A stretch of DNA of 32,309 bases, taken from NCBI GenBank assembly GCA_947306175.1, contig CAMZFV010000034.1, positions 1 to 32,309 of the forward strand, read 5' to 3'. Positions 7,952-16,269 of this stretch are shown here, in pieces. The translations under genes and the position numbers were made by a program. The stretch comes from an uncultured Prevotellaceae bacterium. GTDB lineage: Bacteria; Bacteroidota; Bacteroidia; Bacteroidales; Muribaculaceae. The notes under the pieces are model-generated. The model did no database searches. It was not told where the DNA came from and saw only the letters and a list, made by a program, of their open reading frames with translations. The stretch's first letter is position 1; the number at the start of each line of letters is the position of its first letter.

Positions 7952-10249
7952 CTAAATGTTGAGTTTGGAGACTTGACCAGCGGCGCGGACAATGTGAATG
8001 CCCTTGCTAGCGGGATAGACATTACGGCCGGCCTTGGCGGTTACTGTGCGGCTCATGCCGTTCGTCATAATGATCTCTACAGTGGTCTCGACAGGCGTAT
8101 CGACCACGATATTCTCGCCCTGGGCATAGATGTGCAGGTCGCTCTTCAATTCCTCAACGCTGACGAAACCTCCATAATAGGCATTAAATCCTTCCACCTC
8201 ATGGAGGGTCATATCAGACTCTGCAAGCAGGATATTGTCAAATGACACAAGACCTTCGACATAACCTGTTTTGTCAAACTGGAGGGTCAACAGGCAACCT
8301 TGTTGGCCTGTGATTTGACTATTGTTAGGGGAGGTCACCAACAATCTCACCTTGCCATTATCGAGGGTGTTCACGGTCAGATTGTGCCCGGCGGCACGGT
8401 TTGCCAACTCACATTCCCTCAGGGTCAGGCCTTCTGGGATGTCGATATCCATCTGCCATGCCGTCAGTTGAACGTCGTTTTTCATTTCCAGCGTCAGGAA
8501 AGAATTATCACCGCTGGTATATTGTGTTGCTCCCATAAGCACATCGTTCTCACGAATTGGAGTGGCGGAAGCGTTCGCTCCGAAGTCACCCAACACGATG
8601 TTGACGATACCCACGAGGTCGGCCACGTTGATGTTTCCACTGTCATCCACGTCGGCGGCGCTGAAGACAAACGGGTCGGGATTCAAGTCCATGATATAGT
8701 TGGCGGTCGTCACATAATCTCCCACGTTAACTGTGCCGTCGCCGTTGGCATCGCCTTTGGCATAGTGTTTCAAGATGACCGTGGCATCCACATCAGGAGC
8801 AAAATAGGTGTCGGCCGACGCATCAGCCAGAACAATGTTGCCCAGCATGATGTTATAGGGTGCCTCGGGAAGATTGGCATCGGCATGCAGGTGGAGCACA
8901 AACAAGTCGCCCTCGTTGCCGTTGAACACTTCGGCCAAAGGAGAGGCAATTAGCACCCTCAAGGTGCCGTCTTCCAGTGAGCGCACCGAGATGCTGTGGC
9001 TCTCGGCAGCACGCTCCTCAACTAGACTGACGCCGTCGGGGATCAAAGTAAACCCTTCGGGCAGAAACACGTCACACTGCAATGCCGAAATCGGGGTGCC
9101 GTTCTCCAGCGCAACGGGCAAGTCGAAGTTTTTGCCCGATTCGACATATACGAGCGAAGTCACCATCAACATGTTGTCACCAGACGAACCTGGCTTGGCG
9201 GGAATGAATATCGACAACGAAGAGACATCACTCACCTCCTTTCCTGCTTCCTGGGCGGTCGCAGTAGCCAGAATGGTCTTAGACGTTTCGCCTCGCTCGA
9301 TCGTGCAGGGATTGTCCACGCGTTCACCGTCAATCATCAGCGTGACATCACCCAGTCCGATAGCCGTGACGACCACTGCATTGGAATTAACGGTGTATTT
9401 GATTTCGGGCATATCCGTGAATTCAAGGTGACCGTTGCCGAATAACCTCACGCGGTGATAATACTGGTATCGCTGGGTCTGGTTATTTCCACCCGAACCA
9501 TAGAAGAAGCGGTAATCGTTAGGCTCCCATTGGGGTGTCGTCGTGAAGGCCTCACGGAAACCGAACTCAAGGTTGGCAATAATCATGTTGGGCATCTCGC
9601 CAATAAATGTTGACGCGCCTTCACTCTTGATGTACAGGCCTAATAGGGGCGCGTCGTCTTTCTTGAGCGCACCGTTATTCCTGTAGCTCGCTGCGCTTTT
9701 GGCCGAGAAGTGGCAACCGTAATTCAGCGTGTTGGCACACAAGAGCTTATAAGTGTTATATTTCTTGCCGTCAATCGTTTTACTCCCGTACAATTCATAG
9801 AAGAACTGCGAGGAACGGGGTAGGCGGTCACCCAGGGCGCACATCATTTCATCGCCCGATTCCTCGTCCTCAATACTGATCAGCTCGACGCCCTCAGGCA
9901 AATACAGGTCGCATTGGAACGAGTTATAGGTGATCTCGTTGTACAGGTCGCCTGCGGTGTTATAGGGAACGGGTGTCAGAGCTTGCACCTTGTCATTAGT
10001 ATAGATCTGGTCATCATCGAGCCATAGCCAGACGAGTTTGGTGTCACCCTCGTCAAAGGTGACCTTGTTGTCAACGGTCTCACCCTCGAAGGTGCCACGC
10101 ACGAACAGGTGATCCGCTGTGGGTTGACCAATCTTGGCCTTGGAACCGTCCATCGAATAGCCATACTCGCCAGTGGTCAGATTTTGACTCCATGCCGTTA
10201 GGCTAAGCGCCGCCACGGCTGCCGTCAGTAGAATATTCTTGATGTTCAT
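7952..10249 (-). CDS. Secreted protein with cohesin-like modules, dockerin and sorting-like C-terminus
   Basis: Predicted exported protein of 765 residues, role unknown. The ATG at 10249 (MNIKNILLTAAVAALSLTAW) gives a clear signal peptide; the longer frame starting at 10288 does not. Three stretches look like cohesin-type beta-sandwiches, with the recurring pattern of variable text, then CD(L/V)xLPEG, then a hydrophobic strand ending in NIVLA: about residues 105-235, 360-490 and 575-690. A type I dockerin pair lies at 496-556, with calcium loops GDANGDGTVNVGD and ADVDDSGNINVAD. The last 60 residues (from about 705) end NGMSRTVTAKAG...IHIVRAAGQVSKL, resembling type IX sorting tails. It follows a paralogue 35 bp upstream, which shares the C-terminal 400 residues. 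The first module is the least certain. Confidence 0.85.
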   Translation of the reverse strand: MNIKNILLTAAVAALSLTAWSQNLTTGEYGYSMDGSKAKIGQPTADHLFVRGTFEGETVDNKVTFDEGDTKLVWLWLDDDQIYTNDKVQALTPVPYNTAGDLYNEITYNSFQCDLYLPEGVELISIEDEESGDEMMCALGDRLPRSSQFFYELYGSKTIDGKKYNTYKLLCANTLNYGCHFSAKSAASYRNNGALKKDDAPLLGLYIKSEGASTFIGEMPNMIIANLEFGFREAFTTTPQWEPNDYRFFYGSGGNNQTQRYQYYHRVRLFGNGHLEFTDMPEIKYTVNSNAVVVTAIGLGDVTLMIDGERVDNPCTIERGETSKTILATATAQEAGKEVSDVSSLSIFIPAKPGSSGDNMLMVTSLVYVESGKNFDLPVALENGTPISALQCDVFLPEGFTLIPDGVSLVEERAAESHSISVRSLEDGTLRVLIASPLAEVFNGNEGDLFVLHLHADANLPEAPYNIMLGNIVLADASADTYFAPDVDATVILKHYAKGDANGDGTVNVGDYVTTANYIMDLNPDPFVFSAADVDDSGNINVADLVGIVNIVLGDFGANASATPIRENDVLMGATQYTSGDNSFLTLEMKNDVQLTAWQMDIDIPEGLTLRECELANRAAGHNLTVNTLDNGKVRLLVTSPNNSQITGQQGCLLTLQFDKTGYVEGLVSFDNILLAESDMTLHEVEGFNAYYGGFVSVEELKSDLHIYAQGENIVVDTPVETTVEIIMTNGMSRTVTAKAGRNVYPASKGIHIVRAAGQVSKLNI

Positions 10250-10284
10250 AGCTGTCTTGATTAGAGATGGAACATTCCTTATTG

Positions 10285-12507
10285 TCACTTCACATGGAGT
10301 TTAGCCACCTTGCCAGCGGCACGCACGATGACCAGACCGCGCTCGGCGCGATAGGTGTTGATGCCGGCCTTGGCCTCAAACATGCGGCTCATACCGTTGG
10401 GGGCAATCAGTTCGACGCGGGTGTCGATGGGGGTCTCGACGATGATGTCAGTGCCCCTCGCATAGATGCGGGTGTCGCCATTCACTTCCTGTACGGCACT
10501 ACTGCCCACACCAATGCTGAACGGGTTCACCGCATGGGTCGTCATGTCGGTCTCGGCCAGCACGACATCACTGACCGAAACGGCGGCATTGTTACTGGCA
10601 GCACCTTCGAGCACAAGCGTCAGCAGGGCTCCTTCATGGCCGCTCACGAGGTCGTTGAGCGTCGAGGAACCTAACAGCTTCAGGTTGCCGTCACCCAGCT
10701 CGTTTACTGCGAGGCTGTGATGTGAGGCACGCGATGAAAGGTTGGCTCCAGCCAGTCTCATGCCCTCGGGCAGGGTGACATTCATCTGCCAAGCGGTCAA
10801 GTCCACCTCATTGTCCAGGTTCAAGGTCACGACCACACGGTTGTCGCCGATATGAGTTGACTCACCAGTGAGTATGACCTCTCCGTCGTTGTGCATCGGC
10901 ACATTCTCGGGCATGGTGAAGTCGCCCAGCACAATGTTGGCAACGCCAACAAGGTCACCCACGTCGATGGTATTGTTCTCATCCACGTCGGCGGCGCTGA
11001 AGATGAACGGGTCTGGATTCATGTTCAAGATATGGTTGGCAACAGTCACATAGTCACCCACGTTGACTGTTCCGTCACCATTGGCATCGCCCTTGGTATA
11101 GGATTTCACTGTTACTAGGGTGGCCACGTCAGGGGCGTAATAGGTCACGGCGGCGCCGTCGGCCATAATCACGTTAGTCAGCATCACGCTATAGTCGCCG
11201 TCTGCCATCTGGTCGCTCACATTGAGGTGAATCAGCATCAGGTCGCCATCGTTGCCTGTGAAAGCCTCGGACTCTGTCGAGGTGATTACCATGCGGACGA
11301 CGTTAGGTGCAATCGTGCGGGCATAGAGTGCATGGCTGCTTCCGGCGCGATCCTGCAGGTCGATGAGGAACTGGTCGTCATCGGTGGCTACAGTAAAACC
11401 TTCGGGAAGCGTGAGGTCACACTGTAAAGCCGTGATGGCGTTTTTGTTGGTCATGGCCACGGGCAGTACACAGGGCTTGCCCTTCTCGACAGTCATTCCA
11501 ACAGGTAAGGTCAGTATGTTATGGTCCTGCACGCCATTGGACAAGACGCGCACATGGCAGGTGGCGGACAGTTCGGATCCATCGGTCGTCGTTACAGTTA
11601 CGGTGGTTTGACCTGCTCCAACTGCGGTCACTAGACCTTCACTGTTGACCGTTGCAACATCCTCGTCATCGCTCGTCCAGCGCAGGGTTTGGCTGGCGTC
11701 GGCAGGAAGTATCCTGGCTTGAATCTGCTGGCTCTCACCGCCGTGCAGGGTCATCATTGTTCGGTCGAGCGATAGTTGCTCGGTGAGCGTCAGATTCTCG
11801 ATTCTCTTGAAACGTTTCCAGTTGTTATCCGCCTTATAGGCCTGGATGGCCGAGCCGAGCACATAGAGAGTGCCGTTGCTGTAGGTTGGGTCATAGAAAC
11901 TGTAGGAGGCGTACATCCCTGGAGGGGTTGGAGCTAGGCAGGTCACTTTGACCAGTCTATTACAGTCATAAAACGCCTTGATGGCCAGGCTGTCCACCGA
12001 TGAACCCAGCACAACTTCAGTCAAATTGTAGCAATACTGGAATGCATACTCATCGATAATCTTCACCTTATTGCCTACCACGGCTTTGGTCAAGGCGCTG
12101 CAAGTGTGGAAAGCGCAGCGGCCCAAGGTCTCCACCGAGTTGGGGACGACCACTTCGCGCAGACTCGTACAGGAGACGAAGGCATGTGTCCCAATGCTGA
12201 CAATCGAGTTGGGAATCTCCACATCGGTCAAGCCGCTGCTTCTGGAAAATGCACTATTGCCAATGGCCGTCACCTGGTATGTTTTGCCATCGTGGGTGAC
12301 AGTCTCAGGGATGACCACACTACCCGTATAGCTGTTGCCGCTACTGGTTTTGTAGGTCACATTAGCCTGGGATCCGACCACGTCATAGTAGATGCCGCCT
12401 TCCACAAAGTCGTAGGCCGACATCGTGGTGGGCATCAAAGCAGCAACACCCGTCAGTACTGCCGCTACCGCCCTAATTAATGATCTAATTTCCATAATTC
12501 CTTTCAT
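10285..12507 (-). CDS. Secreted BspA-LRR / Ig-like / cohesin-like / dockerin protein
   Basis: Predicted surface or secreted protein of up to 740 residues, role unknown; adhesion or glycan binding is possible. Order of parts: signal peptide (1-30), BspA-type leucine-rich repeats about 75-190 (pattern AFxxCxxLxxVxxPxSV), bacterial Ig-like domain about 243-322 (WTSDDEDVATVNSEGLVTAV), cohesin-like module 330-470, dockerin 472-530 (GDANGDGTVNVGD and ADVDENNTIDVGD), a second cohesin-like module 545-665, and a sorting-like tail 680-740. Two starts are possible (12507 and 12495). It is the first gene of a two-gene operon with its paralogue and has two promoter candidates upstream. Cohesin and dockerin in one chain is unusual. 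Confidence 0.87.
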   Translation of the reverse strand: MKGIMEIRSLIRAVAAVLTGVAALMPTTMSAYDFVEGGIYYDVVGSQANVTYKTSSGNSYTGSVVIPETVTHDGKTYQVTAIGNSAFSRSSGLTDVEIPNSIVSIGTHAFVSCTSLREVVVPNSVETLGRCAFHTCSALTKAVVGNKVKIIDEYAFQYCYNLTEVVLGSSVDSLAIKAFYDCNRLVKVTCLAPTPPGMYASYSFYDPTYSNGTLYVLGSAIQAYKADNNWKRFKRIENLTLTEQLSLDRTMMTLHGGESQQIQARILPADASQTLRWTSDDEDVATVNSEGLVTAVGAGQTTVTVTTTDGSELSATCHVRVLSNGVQDHNILTLPVGMTVEKGKPCVLPVAMTNKNAITALQCDLTLPEGFTVATDDDQFLIDLQDRAGSSHALYARTIAPNVVRMVITSTESEAFTGNDGDLMLIHLNVSDQMADGDYSVMLTNVIMADGAAVTYYAPDVATLVTVKSYTKGDANGDGTVNVGDYVTVANHILNMNPDPFIFSAADVDENNTIDVGDLVGVANIVLGDFTMPENVPMHNDGEVILTGESTHIGDNRVVVTLNLDNEVDLTAWQMNVTLPEGMRLAGANLSSRASHHSLAVNELGDGNLKLLGSSTLNDLVSGHEGALLTLVLEGAASNNAAVSVSDVVLAETDMTTHAVNPFSIGVGSSAVQEVNGDTRIYARGTDIIVETPIDTRVELIAPNGMSRMFEAKAGINTYRAERGLVIVRAAGKVAKLHVK

Positions 12508-12541
12508 TTTATTGTTGAATAATTATTGCAATATCTGGTTA

Positions 12542-12571
12542 CAAAGTTAGTCAAAAATTCAACTTATGCAA
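12542..12571 (-). promoter_or_regulatory. Proximal promoter of the cohesin/dockerin operon
   Basis: On the minus strand TTG (12569-12571), 19-nt spacer, TAACTTTG (12542-12549), about 35 nt before the first possible start. Confidence 0.6.
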
Positions 12572-12686
12572 TTACTCCCCCGTTTTTATCTTTAATCAAC
12601 ACTAAATATGCAGTTTTTGCATTATTTATCAGTATTTCAAGTCTTCCGGGGAACTGGAGGCAATTTGAGGGTCATTTCGTCGATTG

Positions 12687-12718
12687 CAAAGTTACGGCTA
12701 ATCATAGTACAAACCAAA
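12687..12718 (-). promoter_or_regulatory. Distal promoter candidate, same operon
   Basis: On the minus strand TTTG (12715-12718), 20-nt spacer, TAACTTTG (12687-12694), the same -7 octamer as the proximal one. It would add a leader of about 180 nt. Confidence 0.5.
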
Positions 12719-12775
12719 GAATTCTGCAGTTTTTTGACTTCATTTTGGCAAATATAAAATATTGATTATCAAAGA

Positions 12776-12814
12776 GGTAAAAAATAAAAAGTTCATTTTC
12801 GATAAAATGAACTT
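12776..12814 (-). terminator. Orphan intrinsic terminator on the minus strand
   Basis: Perfect 11-bp stem AAGTTCATTTT/AAAATGAACTT (12789-12799 with 12804-12814), 4-nt loop, followed on the minus strand by TTTATTTTTTA. No minus-strand gene lies upstream of it before 14824, so the transcript it would end is unknown. Confidence 0.65.
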
Positions 12815-12972
12815 CATTCTCCTTCTTGAGACCTAAAAAAACGGTAAAATTTCTCTTACTTCTAGGGCCAAAAAGATAAAAAAGAATGTTATTTATGTTG
12901 TTGATAAGTTGTCCATGTTCAAATAAAATCTTCGTCCCTTAAAGCTCAACGTATGCGCAGTCCCACCATCCC

Positions 12973-13435
12973 CCAATCCCTATAGCATCTATCAATACTA
13001 TCAATACTATATCCCCAACGTCAGTCTTGTCCAAGTAGTGCGAGCCACAGGCTCGTATAAATCACCACGCAGCCGGTCCCCCATGTCTCACCTCCACCTC
13101 GTCATTTTTTCAACAGCCGTGTTGTCCTGTATTGCGAGTTGTCAACTCGCACCCCCTCTATAGCATCTATCCCCTCTATAATATGCAGTAGCCCATCCCA
13201 CGACAGGGTCAGTGTGAACAGCGATTTTATCGCTGTTTCCACTGACAGGGTCTTTCTATGCCGCGACTCCCGTCGCGGCCCCTCCAGTAATTCCAGTCAT
13301 TCACGTCTTTCTAGCCCCCGGTCCCCCATGCCTCACCTCCACCTCGGCATTTTTCCAACAACCGTGTTGTCCAGTATTGCGAGTTGCCAACTCGCCCCCC
13401 CCTATAGCATCTATAAAATCTATAGCATCTATCCC
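12973..13435. repeat. Mosaic palindromic repeat, copy 2
   Basis: Same modules as 7447-7886 in a different order: A (12974-13011), B (13026-13057, hairpin CGAGCC-ACA-GGCTCG at 13041-13055), D (13073-13170), C (13180-13297), D again (13314-13412). The C hairpin is longer here: 13208-13246 pairs over 16 Watson-Crick bp. The 8-bp stem GCCGCGAC/GTCGCGGC is at 13260-13279. The two D copies have GCGAGTTG/CAACTCGC at 13134-13150 and 13379-13395 with the centre base T or C. CTATAGCATCTAT 13-mers recur at 12980, 13158, 13402 and 13420. Confidence 0.85.
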
Positions 13436-13436
13436 T

Positions 13437-13485
13437 TAGTTTTGCTTTTTGACATGGACAAGCCTCTCCCCGCATAGTACCTTTG
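13437..13485 (+). promoter_or_regulatory. Promoter elements of the RecA-like NTPase gene
   Basis: Two TAnnTTTG octamers on the plus strand: TAGTTTTG (13437-13444) and TACCTTTG (13478-13485). The second is 31 nt before the ATG and is the better candidate. No TTG is at the preferred distance from it. Confidence 0.4.
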
Positions 13486-13516
13486 CTGCTACATTAACCA
13501 TTTAAAAACAACTATT

Positions 13517-14752
13517 ATGCATTACAACAGACAACCCATTGCACCGTGGATTGAGGAAGACCCCTGGTCGCACCTCTGCCTCAACATCGAGAACGACTCC
13601 CTGCAAGAGAGCAGGCCGCACCCCATCGTTAACATCGCCGGATCAACCATTCTGCACCAGCACGAAATCACCTTCGCAACGGGGACTTCCCACTGCAGGG
13701 CACACGCCTTCGCCAAGATGCTGGCCGCAGCCGTCATCGACGGCAAGTACCAGCCCATGCCATCGCTCAAGGTCGCCAGACCCGAGGGACAGGAACAGGA
13801 CTCCACGGGCAGAGTCCTATGGATAGACTCCGTCCATTCATTCTATACCTGCTGCGGCATCATCGAGGACATCAGGCACTCAGTCACCACGCCCCTCAAC
13901 AACAGCAATTTCAAGTTTATCTGCCTCGACGACCTCGGGGCATTCAATGAACGTGAAATTTATGTGCATCAGCACATATTCAAAGCAATAGAAGACTTCC
14001 AGCCCACGGTCATCATTTTCGATGACCTCGATCACCTCACACCCGAGTGCGGCATGATTCACGCCGACAATTTCTATCTCATGCTCAGGGAATACCTCGA
14101 TTTTCATCAGGCAGCGGTGCTTTGCGTCGCCTATAACCTGCTCGGCAGAGCGAAAGGCACAGCAGGTTATATCGGAAGAAGGATTTTCCCCGTCGCAAAC
14201 AGCGTCTTCCGCATCTCCAACCGCGGAACAACCGCTGTCGTCCAACGCGTCAAGGGGATTGCTTGTGATGACCAGTTCGAGTGCGCTTTCAATATCAACG
14301 ACAACAACATGCCACAGGAAGTCATCCTTGAACCCGAGACGGCAACGCTCGCCCAACGGTTTGTCGAGGCAAATGCCGTACAGGACATTTTCACCGCTGT
14401 CATCCCGCAAGACCAGTCGCTCACCCCCGACCAGCTGGTCGAAAAACTCAACAAGCGTCAGGAGCAGATGAACCGCGTCAGCCGCAACAGGCAACTCATC
14501 GCCAGCGCCCTCGCCCAACGGGTCATCCAACGGGAACCCAACGGCAACTATTCCGTCAACCCCGATATTTCCAAATCACCTTCAGCCACCGCTAACCGCT
14601 TCGACTCAGACCTCATCAAGAACTACGTCGATAAACTGCAGAAAGCCAACGCTATACCCTACATTCCCAAGCAAAAATCCATCAGCGTGTTAACATATTT
14701 TAACCGCCCCGCACACCCCTCACACAAAACCACAATCACCTCACCCAACTAA
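13517..14752 (+). CDS. RecA/RepA-like NTPase with degenerate Walker A
   Basis: Role unknown. The 411-residue product has the layout of the RepA/DnaB-type RecA-fold ATPases common on Bacteroidales mobile elements: strand and P-loop region about residues 50-70, VLWIDSVHSFYTCCGIIEDI at 100-119 (compare VLWFDTEQS in active relatives), Walker B TVIIFDDLDHL at 164-174, and the sensor region VLCVAYNLLGRAKGTAGYIG at 201-220. The P-loop reads ATGTSHCRA at 54-62, so the Walker A lysine is His and the following Ser/Thr is Cys; nucleotide hydrolysis is doubtful. The C-terminal 130 residues are hydrophilic, perhaps a DNA-binding part. It stands alone just after the second mosaic repeat and converges on the flippase gene. 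Family placement rests on motif pattern only. Confidence 0.7.
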   Translation: MHYNRQPIAPWIEEDPWSHLCLNIENDSLQESRPHPIVNIAGSTILHQHEITFATGTSHCRAHAFAKMLAAAVIDGKYQPMPSLKVARPEGQEQDSTGRVLWIDSVHSFYTCCGIIEDIRHSVTTPLNNSNFKFICLDDLGAFNEREIYVHQHIFKAIEDFQPTVIIFDDLDHLTPECGMIHADNFYLMLREYLDFHQAAVLCVAYNLLGRAKGTAGYIGRRIFPVANSVFRISNRGTTAVVQRVKGIACDDQFECAFNINDNNMPQEVILEPETATLAQRFVEANAVQDIFTAVIPQDQSLTPDQLVEKLNKRQEQMNRVSRNRQLIASALAQRVIQREPNGNYSVNPDISKSPSATANRFDSDLIKNYVDKLQKANAIPYIPKQKSISVLTYFNRPAHPSHKTTITSPN

Positions 14753-14804
14753 AAACTAAGGACTAAGGACTAAAAACTAAGGACTAAAAACTAAGGACTA
14801 AAAA
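14749..14804 (-). repeat. Heptamer repeat between NTPase and flippase genes
   Basis: Eight consecutive heptads, alternating CTAAAAA and CTAAGGA on the plus strand (TTTTTAG and TCCTTAG in the sense of the flippase gene). No terminator hairpin is seen in this convergent junction. Confidence 0.85.
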
Positions 14805-14823
14805 CCCTTAGCGTGAGGCTTGG

Positions 14824-16260
14824 TTATCGGCGCCACAGGAGGATTACTTGGCGGATGCCGACTGCGACGCTCACGAGGGCGATGACGGCGGCTACGGCGG
14901 TGTGGCCCGTCTCCATGGCTGCCATCACGGCAGCGGCCACAGCAAGGGTCCATAGCAGATTGTAGAAGCTGGCGCGTGTCACGCTCAGCTGATAGGTCTT
15001 GAAATATACCACCGCGATGATGAGTGTGTAGAGCAGATAGGACACGAGGAAGGCGATACCCAAGCCCGTTAGGCCCCACCAGCGGTAGAATACGATGTTG
15101 AGTACCAGATTGATGACGGCGCTGGCCACCTCGGTCCACAGGTAAGTCTTGCCGTCTCCCTTAGCAAGAATAGTGAATGCCAGGCACCACGACAGGGTAC
15201 GCAGCACGGTGCCAATCATGCCCCATGACACAAAGGTGAGGATGACATTGAACTCGGGTGTGTACAGGATCCACACGACCAGCTCCCGCAGCAGGATAAA
15301 CAGCGCCACGACGGGAGCCATGATGGCAATGGCCACATTGATTTCCTGGGATACGAAGGCCCGCAGTCTCAGCTTGCTCTCGGCCACACGAGACAGGCGA
15401 GGGTAGTATTCCATGCCCAGGGCGGTGAGAATCAGCCCTGTATATTTGTTGATGAGGGTATATCCGGCTTGGTAGAAGCCCACCTGCTCGGTGCCAGCAT
15501 GGATGTTGAGCCACGCATTGAAGGCATAACTGGCCAGAATGGTCGCAAAATTGCCCAAGGTCATGTAGATGCCTAACTTGACGAAGCCCTTGCCCATGTC
15601 GAAGGTCTCGCGGCGCGTCACCTCGGCAGCGGGATACTCACGGTTGCGGAACAGCCAGGCGAATACCGCCAACGCCAGCGCATAGGCGATGATTGAGGTC
15701 ACGATGCTGCGTTCCCGCAACAGGTAAAACAGGGGGATTGAAACCGCCAAACCGACAATCGTTCCCCACAAGGTCACGCTCGCCAGTCGCTTCAGGCGCG
15801 CGGTACCCTGCAGCACGGCATATTCGCCATTGGTCAGCGCTTGCAACAATACCGCGATACTCAGGGCAACAAAGCCCCAGATGTGGGTCGAGTCGCCGAA
15901 GGTCCATTCGCTCAGCAACGGAGCCGCTGCCAGCGTGAGCAGTGCGCCCGCCAGTCCCAGCCACAGCGACCACTTGCGCACTACGGTCACCATGCGGGCC
16001 ACTAGGCTCGGGTCTCGTTTTTCAAGGGCTTGAGAGATGTCGCGCACGCTGCTGGAACGGATGCCCAGGTTAGTGCCCGTGGCAATCATCTCCAGGGCGT
16101 TATTGAACAGGCCGAACAACCCGATGCCGACGGGGCCGATCCACAGGGCCACCAGCTTGGTGCGGATGATGGAGCAGATGATACCCATCACCTGGACCCC
16201 GCCAAAGAGGCCCATCGCTTTCATCGCCATGCGGGATATGTTGCCTTGCCCTTTTGACAT
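14824..16260 (-). CDS. Polysaccharide flippase (Wzx/MATE superfamily)
   Basis: Predicted inner-membrane transporter that moves lipid-linked glycans across the membrane. The 478-residue protein has about 12-14 hydrophobic helices. Its N-terminus (AMKAMGLFGGVQVMGIICS and RTKLVALWIGPVGIGLFGLF) fits the O-antigen or polysaccharide translocase family, close to WzxE/WzxB-like members. It begins 9 nt after the stop of the transferase gene, so the two form an operon. No glycosyltransferases are in view, so the transported glycan is unknown. The 3' end lacks a visible hairpin and meets the heptamer repeat. Confidence 0.88.
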   Translation of the reverse strand: MSKGQGNISRMAMKAMGLFGGVQVMGIICSIIRTKLVALWIGPVGIGLFGLFNNALEMIATGTNLGIRSSSVRDISQALEKRDPSLVARMVTVVRKWSLWLGLAGALLTLAAAPLLSEWTFGDSTHIWGFVALSIAVLLQALTNGEYAVLQGTARLKRLASVTLWGTIVGLAVSIPLFYLLRERSIVTSIIAYALALAVFAWLFRNREYPAAEVTRRETFDMGKGFVKLGIYMTLGNFATILASYAFNAWLNIHAGTEQVGFYQAGYTLINKYTGLILTALGMEYYPRLSRVAESKLRLRAFVSQEINVAIAIMAPVVALFILLRELVVWILYTPEFNVILTFVSWGMIGTVLRTLSWCLAFTILAKGDGKTYLWTEVASAVINLVLNIVFYRWWGLTGLGIAFLVSYLLYTLIIAVVYFKTYQLSVTRASFYNLLWTLAVAAAVMAAMETGHTAVAAVIALVSVAVGIRQVILLWRR

Positions 16261-16269
16261 TATAATATA

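Larger units (their letters stand above)
12508..13516. other. Intergenic region between the LRR/cohesin gene and the NTPase gene
   Basis: 1009 bp without a supported gene. From left to right: two minus-strand promoters (12542-12718), an isolated minus-strand terminator (12789-12814), AT-rich sequence without visible signal (12815-12950), the second mosaic palindromic repeat (12973-13435), and -7 elements for the NTPase gene. Confidence 0.6.

Noticed and set aside
10250..10288. N-terminal extension of the second cohesin/dockerin protein
   Set aside because: It would bury the signal peptide that begins at 10249.
13139..13477. Plus-strand frame of 112 codons in the second mosaic repeat
   Set aside because: Same repeat modules; reading through hairpins, with no coding signature.
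13880..14530. Minus-strand frame of 216 codons opposite the NTPase
   Set aside because: The plus-strand product has Walker B and RecA-fold motifs; the opposite frame shows none.
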